A stretch of DNA of 64,000 nucleotides from Plantago ovata (GCA_028274465.1 CM051455.1:116349547-116413546); one strand, 5' to 3'. Counted from the first letter of the stretch, positions 10,301 to 22,032 are shown. Translations and numbers: made by a program. The notes: a model not told the origin generated them from the letters alone.

Positions 10301-12555
10301 GTTGTGCGGGAACTATTTCCATTGCTTCAGGAGCTATAGCAGCATTCTTGAATTGTTTGTCCTGAAATAACACTTTGTTAGATACAAGTACTAAGTTTTT
10401 AAACTTAGTAAAGTTACCAAAATTTTCATCTACCTGCTGAACAGGAGTTGTTGATTCTGGTGCAGAAGTTTTAGCAATCTTCTGACTTGTATCTTGAGAA
10501 GTTTGTAAAGAAATAATCATATTAGCTAAAGATAAATTTTCAAATAGTGAAGTTTTGCTTATATCTGAGTTAACTACCTGCTGAAGAATGGCAGGTGGTG
10601 ACTCAGTCCTTTCAGCATTGATAGCATCTTCATTACCTGGGGCTTGTTCTTCAGCAGACTTCTTCTCTTGCTCTATTTGAGAAGGCTGTGCAGATTCAAC
10701 AATCTCCCTTGTCTCTGAGTTGACAAGTTGAGCAGAAATATCTAGACCTCTAAGTTCACTACTTGTCATGAATAGTTCCACTGACTTGTTGGAGTTGTCA
10801 TCAATCTCCATATCCATTTGCTGGCTTAGGTCAGTCAGCACCAATTGGACTTAATCAATAGAAGTTATTGGTGAACTCGGTCTAACATTCTCAGCATCAT
10901 GAGATGCGTCGTCGAACGATGTTTCTTGTTGAGTTTCAGCAAACTCTGGGATTTGAACTGTTACAGTCTCAACAACTGGTTCTTCAGCAATTGCAGCTTC
11001 ATCAATTTCTTGGACTTGACTAGTTGCTATTTCAGCAACTGCCTCTTTTACTTCTGTTGCTTTGCTGGCAACATTTTCAGCAAGTGCAGCCTTTCTTAGG
11101 TCTGCAGAAATGTCACTTGCTGGTTCTAGAGTAGTATCATCAAGATTATCTACAATGTAGACATCTTCTATTCTTTGTAAGGCAGGATTTTCATTTCCAC
11201 TGCCTTGTGGTCTTGCTTCAGCAGATGGTTCCAAGTTAATTGGATTAGTGAAGGCTTCTGCAAACACTTCAGCAACATCTACTACAGTGGTTTGCTTTTC
11301 AGCAACCACTGGAGTGTCAACATCTTGAATGACATGGGCAGCCGGAACGGAGTTTCTTGCCGTTGTTTTATTTCTTGTGGTCTTTGTCCTTGCCTTCTTA
11401 GGAATAGGATCAGCTGATGAAGCTACAGTCTGAGTATCATCATCAGCTTTCCTCTTTTTCTTTGATCTTTTGCTGGGTGCAGTAGTGTCAGCAACCGCAG
11501 CAGTATCAGCAGCAACATTTGCAGCTGTTGTATTCCTAGACTGGTTATCAGTCTCAAAAACATTTGCAGCTGTTGCTTTCCTTGACTTGTTGTCAGCAGC
11601 CTTAGGTCCATTCAGCTTGTAGAAAGCTCTTCCCACATTGCATACTGATTTCTTAATCGGCAGTGGGTTTCTCAGCTGAATCTGATAATGTTCAAGGATG
11701 TAGCATATTTTCAGTCCATGCATCACCGGAAGGGAAGGTGAGACTGTGTTGTCTTCAACCTTGACCTTGAACTTTGTAACACAATCAACAAGTCTGTTGA
11801 AATTGTACTTAGCCCTGTTGATGTTTGTTTTGCTTTCATAGATATGCATCAGCAATGGCCATCTTCTTAGGCTTACTTGGTCTATTCCTCCAACTTGGGA
11901 GTCTAAAACTTTGATTAGTAGCAGTGCTACTCGACCAAGTGAATGGCAGAGATGGTTCCTTTTTGTGTGCTTAGTCCAAGTCACAGGAGCAATCTCTCCT
12001 TTCTTCATCCTTTCATTTCTGACATCACTGTAGAAAGCTTCTATTTCTTCATCAGTGGCATTGATGTCATCTTTAGTTCCAGTAGTTGGAATCTGAAAGA
12101 TGTTAGCTAAATCAATCCATTTCAGGATGATTTGCTTCCCTTGAACAGTTGTAGAAATCACTTTTCAGGGATTCCTTGTCCATCAGTAAGGGTCTGGATT
12201 TCTGCATTGTTGTAGAATTCTATAGTGTCCAGCATGCTCACTTTCTTAGTGCGAGCAGTGATGAAGAAAAGTAGGCCTTGTTGATTTATGTGACTCAACG
12301 CCTCAAGATTTTCTTCATCTAGTTCTTGTTCATAGAAGTATCTTATATAGTTCTCTTTGGCAAACCGCCCCATGGCATCATCTGCTCACACTTTGCAGTG
12401 TCGAGATATGTAGGAGGCATGGGTCTCTCTGTTATACAGTCGTTTTTCAACACAATTTTTACTGTGTTTTACACCAGAGTAGGAGCAGTGCTTTTTCCAG
12501 CACTGTCTGCCTTTGATGACTTAGTGTTCATAGAAGATTGTCTCTTGGGAGCCAT
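7379..12555 (-). pseudogene. Very long extra ORF downstream of Copia-B pol
   Basis: About 1,700 codons on the minus strand between pol and the 3' LTR, the place where SIRE/Maximus elements carry an 'env-like' ORF. The likely start is the ATG at 12555 (MAPKRQSS). It is broken by a stop at 12469-12471, a frame break near 12160, in-frame stops at 10851-10853 and 8805-8807, and further shifts near 8000 and 7580; it ends at 7379. The N-terminal ~400 residues look globular (EFYNNAEI, LANIFQIP, a Leu-rich HSLGRVALLL helix) and loosely recall the 'putative plant transposon protein' domain (low confidence). The middle ~700 residues are acidic, Gln/Glu/Ala-rich and low complexity. Basic clusters (SKRSKKKRK, PKRRRTS, SRRRKQRQ) look like nuclear localisation signals. 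I see no signal peptide or clear membrane segment. Confidence 0.7.
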
Positions 12556-13546
12556 CTCTTATATAGTAGGAAGGGTTGGGGAAGTACGAAAAACAGACTT
12601 TTCTTTTTTACCGGCGGTACAGTAATTCAGAGCACAGGCTAGGGAATTTTTGCAGAGAAAGGAAATGTGAGTTAAAGAATTTTGTCTTTCTCTAACTCTT
12701 CATTTATATAGTATCTCTGTTATGTGAGAAGCTCAATGGTTTTGAGTTCTCAGCAAGGGTAAAACAGAGATTCAACGAGTTAGTGGAGCCTTTGCATTAA
12801 ATGCGTAGTGGTCCACTAACACGAAACGTCAGAGCATGCTTTCTCTTTGTAATATTAACCGTTAGATCATCAACTGCTTTAAAATTAATGGCCACGATTG
12901 TATTTCATGTCATGATTTACAGCGAGTTTATATGTGCCACGATTAACGTCACAATTGATTTTACCTTGATTCACGGGATTTGATCTCTTTTACTTCAAAG
13001 CTAATTGTTTGCTGAAGTATACAAGAATCTTTTCAGCAATTTTAATCCTTCTGACTTTAGTAATTACTTTTCAAGTAACCAGCCTTGTAGTTGCTGAAAG
13101 TTCCCCTTTAATCAAATATCTCATATTTCTTAGGGTCAAAGATATTTCTGCGTTCCCGTCTCAGTAAATTATTTTTATATTGAGATATTTTTAGGTAAAT
13201 TCTCTTTTAGTGAGAAACATTTTTGCTCTTTGCTGAGTTCCCATCTTAGATTTTTCTTTTGATACTTGAATACCTGTTTCAGTATCCTTGATTGTCTGAA
13301 TGCCAGTTTCAGCAATCTTTGAAGTTTTCTTATTGAGTACCCGTCTCCGCAAGTGATCAAGTTTCCTAACAAATACCCGGTTTGAAGGAATTACTTGCTG
13401 AATGCCTGTTTCAACAAACATTTCGTGTACAAACATTTCTTTCAGAAAGGTTAGTGGAAAGGGACTTTTCAAGGAATAAATAACCTTTAAGCAACCATTG
13501 GCTTGCTAAATGCCTGTTTCAGCAATCCAACCAAATGTATCCCTTT
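12556..13546 (-). other. Copia-B spacer between pol and extra ORF
   Basis: About 1 kb without a supportable coding frame. It contains repeated TTCAGCAA/TTGCTGAA words (for example near 13030, 13090, 13310, 13390, 13520). Short ORFs on either strand show no domain. It could hold the signals that let the downstream ORF be expressed, but no splice site stands out. Confidence 0.5.
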
Positions 13547-14045
13547 TTATTGAGGTAGTTCAATCAATCCAAGGTTATACCTTAGCATTGCGAACCTATT
13601 ATCTGGAAGGGGCTTGGTAAAGATGTCAGCAAGTTGATCATCAATACCTACTTTTACAACCTCAATGTCTCCTTTTTCCACATGATCTCTAATGAAATGA
13701 TGTCTAATATCAATGTGCTTTGTCCTTGAGTGGAACTTAGGATTTTGCGTGATAGCAATAGCACTTGTATTATCACAAAAGATTGGTGTTTTCTTTGCAA
13801 AAATACCATAATCTCTTGATTGTTGCTGAATCTATAGGATTTGAGCGGTGCATCCGCAATGTATTCAGATTCAGTGGATGAATTGGCAGCACAGGTTTGC
13901 TTCTTGCTGAACCATGATATTAATCTTGTACCTAGAAACTGACAAGTTCCAGAGGTACTTTTAGTGACTGTGCCTTTGACATATTTCAGTATTTTAAGTG
14001 CCTTTTTGTAGCGTGAATCTCTTGGATCAGATTGGAATCTTGCAC
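13547..14045 (-). pseudogene. Copia-B RT C-terminus and RNase H
   Basis: Continuation of the Copia-B pol on the far side of the solo LTR. Reading from 14045: the RNase H region with the copia signature around SKKQTCAANSSTESEY (catalytic Glu and the SSTEAEY-like motif), then a frameshift near 13820, then the conserved tail with a DIFTKPLP element in another frame, ending at a TAA at 13547-13549. RNase H would remove the RNA template during cDNA synthesis. Inactive through the frameshift and the LTR insertion. Confidence 0.82.
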
Positions 14046-15354
14046 TGATGAACGAGATTGTCAGACTCAATTAATCAAATAAATTTGTTTTTAGCCAAAG
14101 GCAATTCACAACTACAACGAAAACCAAGGTACGTAGTGTAGAAGTAAAATAACCTCGAGTGTCGATCTCTAAGGACTATAACTAGCATTATCTAATTTAA
14201 CTTAAATAAGTCTAAAAGAGAGCTTCTATGGCAAAGATTTCCTTTTCTTTCGTTTCGACACGAAGAAATCCACAACGGGCCCAATGAAGAGGCAGAAAAC
14301 TTCTATTACATACACGGAGTTTTGGGAAACTATAAACTCAACAAACGACTTAGCACAGATTTTCTTATCAATAATAATGGAAGTTAGCAATAGTATGATC
14401 ATTCAAAGCATCAGGTTAATAATCATGCATGAAGTACTTGAACGTTTGCATAGAAATCTAAGATCATGAATTGTCCAATGTGTTCCGTTCAATTCAACAC
14501 TACGAAGATAGAGGGCTTAGATAGATCAAAGAAATAAAGCAATAAGTCAAGTCTAAATCGCGTTACAGCCACTCATGCATAATTAAGAACCCTAGCTAAG
14601 AAATCACATACTATCACCAACGATAGATTTAGCTACTCATAGATAAATCGAAATCAACAAGAATCATAGCAAGATTGAATGAAAACATGTTGAAAAAAAT
14701 AAATAAAAGCAGAAAAATCGTGAGATACAAGTTACCAACGAAGGGCGTCAATCTCCGAAGAATTGCTAACTCACAAGCAAGAATTGATAAACAACGAGGT
14801 CCAATTGCTATGCTTAATCCTCCAAATTGATAAGAAAAAGAGTCTCCTATGCTAAGAATTCCCAGAACAGGCTCTGGAGAATTCGTCTCTCAAAATAATG
14901 TGAAAAGGTATGAAAAACGTAGAGAATGGGCAAACATATATATAATGTTCGGAAACGTACGGGGCGATTCGCCTGGTACGGGGCGATTCGCCCCATGTCC
15001 CGTTCGCCTGGGACATCCAGATCAACTTCAACGAGATTTTAGTCTTCTTTTCCTTTTCGGACTCGGATTTTGCCTTCTAGTGACCTTTAAGCCTTGAAAC
15101 TCGTCCCCTAGGCCTCAAATTTCATCCGGAACCTTCTAGATACTCCACGAATGTCCTCGAAACACCAAAACCTCGCCCACTTCATCAATATTGCCCATAA
15201 AAACACGTTTTTCACCTAAAACCTGAAAAATGCAAAGAAATGGGAAACGTGACACTATTCTAATAAAATGCACTAAATTTAAGCTAAATTAACCTAGAGG
15301 ATAGCTAAATTGGTGAAAAAGACTCGAATGAAAGTGTAAAATACACATTCATCA
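14046..15354 (-). repeat. Solo LTR of gypsy family B in Copia-B RT
   Basis: A 1,309 bp LTR related to 40199-41409 and 44526-45735. Flanked by the perfect 5 bp duplication TGCAC (14041-14045 and 15355-15359). On the minus strand it starts TGATGAATGTG and ends CTCGTTCATCA. It carries a hairpin cluster (14957-15014) beside the TATA-like region. It splits the reverse transcriptase frame after the RPDI motif. Confidence 0.94.
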
Positions 15355-16663
15355 TGCACACACACAAACAACATACTGAATGTCAGGCCTACTCGCTGTT
15401 AGATACAACAAGGAACCAATGAGCTTCCTATACTTGTGTTCATCAACACTTTTGTCTTGTTTAGTATAGCCCAATTTGGTACCAACACTCATAGGGATCT
15501 TTTCAGGTTTCTCTTCCTCTTTGATCCTAAACTTTATGAGCATTTCCTTTGCATACTTTGCTTGATTTATGAATATTCTATCTTTGAGTTGCTTGAATTG
15601 CAATCCTAGGAAATAATTCAATTTGCCCATCATACTCATTTCAAACTTGTTTGTCATGAGTTTGGCAAAATCATCACAAAGTTGCTTGTCCTTAGATCCA
15701 AATATTATGTCATCCACATAAATCTGGACTAAGAGTATTTTACCATCATGGTTCATGGTAAATAAGGTTTTATCAACTTCACCTTTCTTGAAACCATTAT
15801 CCAGCAAGAACTTAGCTAAGGTATCATATGAAGCTCTAGGTGCTTGCTTTAGACCATATACAGCTTTCTGAAGCTTGTATACCATCTTGATTTCTGAGGG
15901 AAGTTCAAAGTCAGGGGGTTGTTCTAGGTAGACTTCTTCAGCAAGTTCACCGTTTAGGAATGCACTTTTAACATCCATTTGATAAACAATTAAGTCATTA
16001 TGAGCAGCAAAGGCTAAGAAAAGTCTAATATCATTTAATCTTGCAACTGGTGCATAAGACTCATCATAGTCCAATCCTTCAGTCTGGCAATAACTTTGAA
16101 CAACTAAACGTGTTTTGTTCCTTGTTACTTCTCCAGACTCACTCAGCTTGTTTCTGAACACCCACTTTGTACCAATTGCTTTCTTTCCTTCAGCAAGGGG
16201 TACAAGTTTTCAGACTTTGTTCCTTTCAAATTGATCTAGTTCTTCTTGCATTGCCTTGATCTATTCAGAATGCTTTAAATCTTCTTCTATGGTCTTGGGC
16301 TCAATTTCTGATACAAAGCAAAAGAACAAAGCTTCTACTACAATAACATTTGCTTCTTCAGCAAGTTCTTGATTAGTAGATACTTTCGATCTAGTCACTT
16401 GGCGTTTGTCAATATCACCAATCGTATCCGTAGAGGGATGATCTCTAATCCACTTATTAACAGGTTTTCTGCTCTTTGGATATGGATATGTTTGCGTTTC
16501 AGCATGTACTTGTTCAGTACTACTGGTATCTTGTTGTGTGTCTGCTGAAATTGGTTCATCAGCAACTGCTTGTTCAGCATTGCCGGTTTGAGGTAACTCG
16601 TCAGCAGACACAGGAAGTTGCGTTGTTTCAGCAACATCGGGAGCAACTGCGTCCTTAGCCGGA
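15355..16663 (-). pseudogene. Copia-B reverse transcriptase (N-terminal and central part)
   Basis: Minus-strand copia RT. In order: an upstream linker with a WIRDHP...IGDI element and TRS typical of SIRE-like elements (about 16380-16460), an in-frame TAG at 16261-16263, a TGA at 16210-16212, then a clean RT domain with VYQMDVKSAFLNGEL (motif A Asp), the KAVYGLKQAPRA signature, IYVDDIIFGS (YVDD active site) and the SMMGKLNYFLGLQ region. It ends where the solo LTR enters. The RT core has no visible active-site loss; the polyprotein is dead because of stops, the insertion and the RNase H frameshift. Confidence 0.9.
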
Positions 16664-16665
16664 AA

Positions 16666-18150
16666 TTATTTATCATGAACTACATTTATCATGTCATGAC
16701 TTGGGGTAGGAGTGTCATTGTCAGAATCATCATTAAGTTCAATTGATTTGACATTTCTAGCATCGGATTCAGTTCTTTGCTTGTGTATGAGTAATTTCTT
16801 CATACATTCTGGTATTTCTTCTTCAGTAGGAACTCCTTGTGATTTTTCATAGAATACAACATGCACTGACTCTTCGATCTTTTGTGCCTTTTTGTTGTAA
16901 ACTCTATAAGCTTTACTATGCAAGGAGTAGCCAAGAAATATCGCTTCATCTGCCTTTGGTTGAAATGTTCTTAAGTATTCTCTATCATTGTTAAGAACAA
17001 AGCATTTGCAACCAAATACTCTTAGATGAGTGATGTTAGGAGGTCTTCCAACAAATAACTCATAGGGAGTTTTGTTGTATTCCTTAGTTATCAAGCATCT
17101 ATTTTGAGTATAGCAAGCGGTATTAATCGCTTCAACCCAATAAGCTTCACTTATTTCAGTGTCAGCAAGCACTGTTCTTGCTGCTTCCTTAAGGGTACGA
17201 TTCTTCCTTTCAGCAACACCATTTTGTTGAGGTGTCCTTACTGAGGATAAATGATGTTGTATGCCTTTGGAAGTGCAATACTCAGTTATGTATTGGTTTA
17301 CAAACTCAGTACAATGGTCTGTTCTTATGACTTTTACCTTGTCATTTTTCATGACTTCGAGCTTGTTCAGCAAGTTAGGTATTTCAGTCCTTGTTCCAGA
17401 CTTGTGTTTCGTAAACACTACCCAAGTGAATCTTGAATAGTCATCTACCACCACCAGACCATACTTCTTGCCAGCATAGCTTGTTGAAGAAGATTCAAAC
17501 AAGTCCATGTGCAAGAGTTGTAAAGGTTTTGCAGTTGACGGTACTGCCTTGTTCTTGAAAGAAGTTTTGGTTTGCTTTCCTTGCTGACAAGCAGTGCAAG
17601 CACCATCCTTCTTAAAAGATACCTTAGTTAATCCAACTACAAGTGCCTTTTTGGACAGCTTATTCAGCGTCTTGAAGTTTAGGTGACTTGTTCGTTTATG
17701 CCATAACCATGCTTTTTCAGCAAGGCAATCATGATCTGAGATAAGGCATTTTTCAACGATTGTTGAAGACCAATCTACGGTATAGAGACCTCCTGATCTT
17801 CTAGAAACCATGATAACCTTCTTTGTCTCAAAGTCAATAAGTTTACATTCATCACTTTTGATTTTGATGAAGTAACCTTTGTCAGCAAATTTACTCATGC
17901 TGAAAAGGTTAAACTTAAGATTTTTAACATAAACAACTCCCGAAATGGTAATGCATCCTAACTTCACGTCACCATAACCTTTAGTAGAACCAAAGCCTCC
18001 ACCAGCAAACCTTATTGTTGGACCTTTAGACCACCGGCTATAGTTTATAAGGTTTTTCTTATTGCCCGTCATGTGCTTTCCACAACCACTGTCAAAGTGC
18101 CAAATTGCATTGTTTGTCTCCGTGGCTAAAGTTTGCACAATCAAGAGCAA
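16666..18150 (-). CDS. Copia-B protease and integrase segment
   Basis: A 494-codon open stretch on the minus strand, the best preserved part of Copia-B. It begins with the protease (HFDSGCGKHMTG active site), followed by the GAG-pre-integrase zinc finger (His-His...CTACQQGK), the integrase catalytic core (LLHMDLF, VIRTDHCTEF, GVAERKNRTL supplying the D, D and E residues) and the copia C-terminal signature LRVFGCKCFVLNN with FLGYSLHSKAYRVYNK. Integrase would insert the cDNA into chromosomal DNA. VIRTDHCTEF departs from the usual RSDHGGEF-type block, but the Asp is kept. Sequence style matches the SIRE/Maximus lineage. It is an internal piece of gag-pol, so the first Met is not a true start. 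Confidence 0.92.
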   Translation of the reverse strand: MLLIVQTLATETNNAIWHFDSGCGKHMTGNKKNLINYSRWSKGPTIRFAGGGFGSTKGYGDVKLGCITISGVVYVKNLKFNLFSMSKFADKGYFIKIKSDECKLIDFETKKVIMVSRRSGGLYTVDWSSTIVEKCLISDHDCLAEKAWLWHKRTSHLNFKTLNKLSKKALVVGLTKVSFKKDGACTACQQGKQTKTSFKNKAVPSTAKPLQLLHMDLFESSSTSYAGKKYGLVVVDDYSRFTWVVFTKHKSGTRTEIPNLLNKLEVMKNDKVKVIRTDHCTEFVNQYITEYCTSKGIQHHLSSVRTPQQNGVAERKNRTLKEAARTVLADTEISEAYWVEAINTACYTQNRCLITKEYNKTPYELFVGRPPNITHLRVFGCKCFVLNNDREYLRTFQPKADEAIFLGYSLHSKAYRVYNKKAQKIEESVHVVFYEKSQGVPTEEEIPECMKKLLIHKQRTESDARNVKSIELNDDSDNDTPTPSHDMINVVHDK

Positions 18151-18155
18151 ACAAG

Positions 18156-19280
18156 TTAATTATCCAATATTGGATGTCCATTAACATGTTCAAGAAAACG
18201 TCCGGTGGAAACCCAAATCTTGAGTTTTTCAATCTTGACTTGTTTTCTACTTGCTGAGGAACTAGAGAGTTTAGAACCGAAAGACTTTTGATCATTGCTA
18301 ATCAAGTCCACTTTCTGATGTGGTGTCTTGCTTGGTTGACCCTTTTGCTGAACATACTTTTCAGTAAGTTCTTTTCTAGCAAGATTCCTTCTAGTCCTAG
18401 CATTTTGAGTATTGTTAGTACTCTTAGGCTTGGTTTTGATCAACTCTTTGAAGTATCTTTGCTGACTTTGCTTATACTCATGAAAAAGTTGATTTTGCTT
18501 GGATTTGAATCCAAGTCCACTTTTCGGAGTATGCTGAGCTTTTGTCTCAACAACCTTACTTGATTCAGGTTTGTCAGCAAAGGTCTTCTGATTACTTTTA
18601 GTAATCTTGCCTTTAGTCTTAACAACTTGCTTTTCAGCAACTTGTTTGGCGGAATGCTTTACAACATCCTTTTTCTGAACAGTTTACTTTTCAGCAACCT
18701 GTTTTCCTTTTAAAGTCTTGTTACTTTGAGTAGCAACAACGGGTTCTTCGGTCGTAGGTACTTGATTGCTTATTTCAGCAACCTTAGATTGACCAATTTG
18801 ATAGAGTTCTGGTTGACCACTATCAGTTGCACGAACAAAGGTGATTGGTGATTTGTCTTTACTCAAGAGTATTACATCATCACCTTCATACGTGGCACCT
18901 AAACCTTCTTTCTGAGATGTATCTCTCAGATAAGAGTTTAGTTCAGTCAGCGTGTTACTAGCATCCGCATAAGATTTGAAATTGACTTTCATCTTTTTCA
19001 TTTCTTGTATTTCAGCAAGTAACTTTAGAATTGAGGACTGATACTCTTCCAATTCTATTGCCATTTGAGCATTCTTCTCTGTAGCTTCAACAATTAGCTT
19101 CTTGAGATGCAATATTTCAGCATCCTTCTTTTCTGACTCAACGCTCAGCAACACGTACTTTTCAGTAGTTTGCTTAGTCAGAAGTTCAGCATTCTATAGT
19201 TTCTCTTGCTGTTTGCTCAGAGTTTTCTCAAATCTTTCGATTTCTCCTTGAATTCTATCAAGGTCAATGTCATCTTCACT
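18156..19280 (-). pseudogene. Copia-B gag C-terminal coiled-coil and linker region
   Basis: Gag extension between the zinc knuckle and the protease, broken into several frames (open stretches at 18156-18443, 18440-18640 and 18684-19154). Residues encoded from about 19154 to 18900 form a strongly charged heptad-rich helix (EKKDAEILHLKKLI, LKLLAEIQEMKKMK) that looks like a coiled coil, followed by Lys/Gln-rich low-complexity sequence. A long gag tail of this kind is known in SIRE-like elements. The homologous region of Copia-2 (45736-46597) is more intact and supports the reading. Frameshifts lie near 18445 and 18660. Confidence 0.75.
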
Positions 19281-20513
19281 CTATGAATCAGAGTCAGAGG
19301 TAGGGCAATTTACCTGACCGGCCATGAGGCAGAACTCGTAGTTTGACACATCTGGATAAGCTTCCATAGCTATTCCACAAACTTCCTTGCCAATCTCTAC
19401 GTCAAGAGTGGCTTCTTCTTCTTCAGTGTCTGAACTCTCTACCTTACTGTCTTCAGAGCTTGTTTTAATGCAAAGAGCATCGATTTTTTCTTGAAGCTTT
19501 TTCTTTTCTTCAGCAATCAAAGCCCTCTTGAACTTCTTCTTCTTTTCAACAGATTTCCCTTTCAGTAAGGGGTAGTTTGCTTTGAAGTGTCCAGGCTTCT
19601 TGCAATAAAAGCAAAGATCATTGCCAACTTCTGGTTCTTCGGAGGAGTTTGCTTGCTGAGCTTGCTTGTTCAGCGAGTTAGCTTCATTCCTGTAGTTATG
19701 GTAGTTGTTACCAAGCTGTTTTTTCAGCTTCTCTTTTGCTTTTCGCCTTTCAAGTTCCTTAGTGATGAATTTCTTCATGTTTCTAACAACAAGAGCGTTT
19801 TCATCAGAAGGCTCTTTATCATTCTTCTTTTCAGAAGATGACGGCTTTGCAGCAAGAGCAATGTTTTGCGATTATTCAGTAAACACATTTTCTCTTTGCT
19901 TTGTCTCATAATTGACAGTAGCAAGATGAGAGAACAACTCGGTTGGAGTGATATTTGGCATTCCTTGATTATAGTAGAAATTCTGAGTGTGGATCCATTC
20001 TGGATTCAGACTTCTAATGATGGTTTTCACCTTTTCAGAATCTGAATAGAAGTTTCCAACTCCTAAGGCAGCCATCTCACTCACTAGAGTTGTGAATTTG
20101 AAATCCAAGTCTTCCAGTGACTAATTTGCACCTTGTTTGAAGTTTTGAAACTTCAACTTTAGCACTTCTAGTTTGTTTTCCTTGGTTTTGTCAGATCCAT
20201 AACAAAGATCTTGAACCATTTTCCAAGCTTCCTTAGCAGTTTTGGCACCCCACAGTTTTCACTGAATAGTATCTGGAGTAGATCGAATAATGATGTTTCT
20301 TTCTTGGCCATCAAGACGGAATCTTTTGGCTTCGTCGGAAGTCCATTCGTCTCTTAGTTTTGGAACGATGGTATCAACCGGTTCTCCTAAGATAGTTTCC
20401 TTTCCAGCAGTATCTGTGGTTTTGTGAGGAAAACTTCTCTCAAGTTTAGTGATCTTGATAGCATCATGGTATTTCGCCATTTTTCATTGTTTTCCAGCTT
20501 CAGCAAGGGAGCG
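19281..20513 (-). pseudogene. Copia-B gag: capsid part and zinc knuckle
   Basis: Minus-strand gag from next to the assembly gap to a stop (TAG) at 19264-19284. Open pieces: 20259-20480 (N-terminal, KITKLERSFPHKT), 19872-20108 (capsid helices, ESEKVKTIIRSLNPEW) and 19281-19778 (KFITKELERRKAKEKLK, then the knuckle CFYCKKPGHFKANY). The last zinc ligand is Tyr instead of Cys; Copia-2 keeps Cys there. Compared with Copia-2, about 60 bases are deleted near 20463, removing part of the N-terminal helix. Several stops separate the pieces. It would have formed the particle core. Confidence 0.82.
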
Positions 20514-20515
20514 TC

Positions 20516-20615
20516 NNNNNNNNNNNNNNNNNNNNNNNNNNNNNNNNNNNNNNNNNNNNNNNNNNNNNNNNNNNNNNNNNNNNNNNNNNNNNNNNNNNNN
20601 NNNNNNNNNNNNNNN
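20516..20615. other. Assembly gap (100 N)
   Basis: Exactly 100 N, the usual placeholder for a gap of unknown size. By comparison with Copia-2 (48053-49046), about 1 kb of Copia-B leader, primer site and LTR is missing here, together with the first two bases of the Gypsy-C LTR and the left target duplication. Confidence 0.95.
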
Positions 20616-22011
20616 ATGAACGTATTTTTGACGCGTTCATCTTGTCTTTTTTACCTTCTTTTGCTATCTTCTAGCCTTTTTTTTTGGTTAGTTTTTAGAA
20701 TAGTGTCACGTTTTGTGTTTTCTGCATTTTCAGGCACTTAGGTACGAAACGGCGTTTTTGGAGCTAAAAACGAGCCTTTTTGATGGAAAAGATGGCCCCG
20801 TTGAAGTTCCCCAATCTCCGTGGCTTGTTCGTAAGTGTTTGAGCATCAATAAGCATCGAGAAGGATGAGTCCAAGGCACCCGAGGGCCATGCGAGGGCAA
20901 AAAGATTGAGTTTGAAGACAAAAATCTGCCCAGGAGCCAAGCTAAGCGCCTGGAATAGTGAAGCGCTCCGCTTCATTTTCCAGGAGCTTTGGCACAGAAG
21001 CCAAGCGAAGCGCTTGGAGTGCCAAAGCGCTTCGCTTGCCAAGCGCTCCGCTTGGCTTCTCCAAGCGGTCCGCTTGGCAGCGGTTACGTTTTCGGATTTT
21101 CCTTCTTAGATCTGATCTTTGGTCATTTTTGAATATCTTTTGAACTGTAACTTCGTTTTGGAGAGCTCCTAAGCCCCAAAACTCAGAGAAAACTCAGATT
21201 ACATTGTATTTTAGCTTGGGATTCAAGGTTTTGATTGGGATTCATCCTTTGTAATCATCTACGGAGAGGTTTTCTTTGATTTCCACCGATTAGTGACAGC
21301 TTTGGTGGTAACTTGTATCACTCTCTTGTCTTGTAGTTTGATATGATGTATTCTGATTATTATTCATATGAATTGATGTCTATGTTGATGAATATGAGTA
21401 GCTAAATCTTTTGTGTTGGTGGTAGAATGTAGAATATGCATGCTATGGGTTATGTTTATGCTTACATGAGATTGTGATTCAATCTTGCTGCAAATTCCTT
21501 CATATGATTCTTAGTTGCCTATAAATATATTCGAATTGAGTATAGTGACAAACTCTTGGTCAATGAAAGCTATAGGATTGTATGTTAGAGATTTGCAGCA
21601 TGCTAGATAAATGGTGTTAGTGACAAGCACCTCTAAAGTATTGATAGTGGTCTTTTATGATGTGTGTCTTAAAGTTACCTAGACGAGTTGCTTAGCAGAC
21701 TTGATCGAAGGTTTTACGCACTGAACTTGTGAGCATATTCGTAACCCATGCATGTGTATTTGATTTCTACCACCAACCGTTTTCCAAACTTGATTTACAT
21801 CAATCTGATTTCTCGTTGCTTTGTTCAAAGGAACGATTCTATAAACATTTGAACTCGTTGACTGAATTACTAGCAAAAACCTCAAGCAAAGCCACGTTAG
21901 GTCCCGAGAGAACGACACTCGGGGACAACTTGCCATTGCACTCTAGTTTGTGTAGTGATAAGTGTTCTTAGGCTTTTAAACAAATTTAATTGGTGAAAAA
22001 CGACATCATCA
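20616..22011 (+). repeat. Gypsy-C 5' LTR
   Basis: Matches 29518-30921 almost base for base; the initial TG is inside the gap. It ends CGACATCATCA. It contains the AAGCG-type hairpin cluster (20931-21080), the shared GAGTAGCTAAATC block (about 21399) and the GAACGACACTCGGGG block (about 21910) also present in families A and B. Confidence 0.93.
20931..21080 (+). repeat. GC hairpin cluster, AAGCG type, 5' LTR
   Basis: Six or more units such as GAAGCGCTCCGCTTC and CCAAGCGGTCCGCTTGG: a fixed GCG-N3-CGC core with AA/TT outer arms. The 3' LTR copy is at 29842-29990. Confidence 0.85.
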
Positions 22012-22014
22012 ATT

Positions 22015-22032
22015 TGGCGCCGCTGCCGGGGA
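22015..22032 (+). promoter_or_regulatory. Gypsy-C primer-binding site (tRNA-Asp type)
   Basis: TGGCGCCGCTGCCGGGGA three bases after the LTR. It differs by one base (C for T) from the complement of plant tRNA-Asp used in families A and B. Confidence 0.88.

Noticed and set aside
20931-21080. CRISPR-like or satellite array
   Set aside because: Units are palindromes of variable spacing within LTRs, without unique spacers of constant length or long tandem extension.
22015-22032. tRNA-Asp gene fragment
   Set aside because: Only 18 bases match the tRNA 3' end, next to an LTR; it is a primer-binding site.
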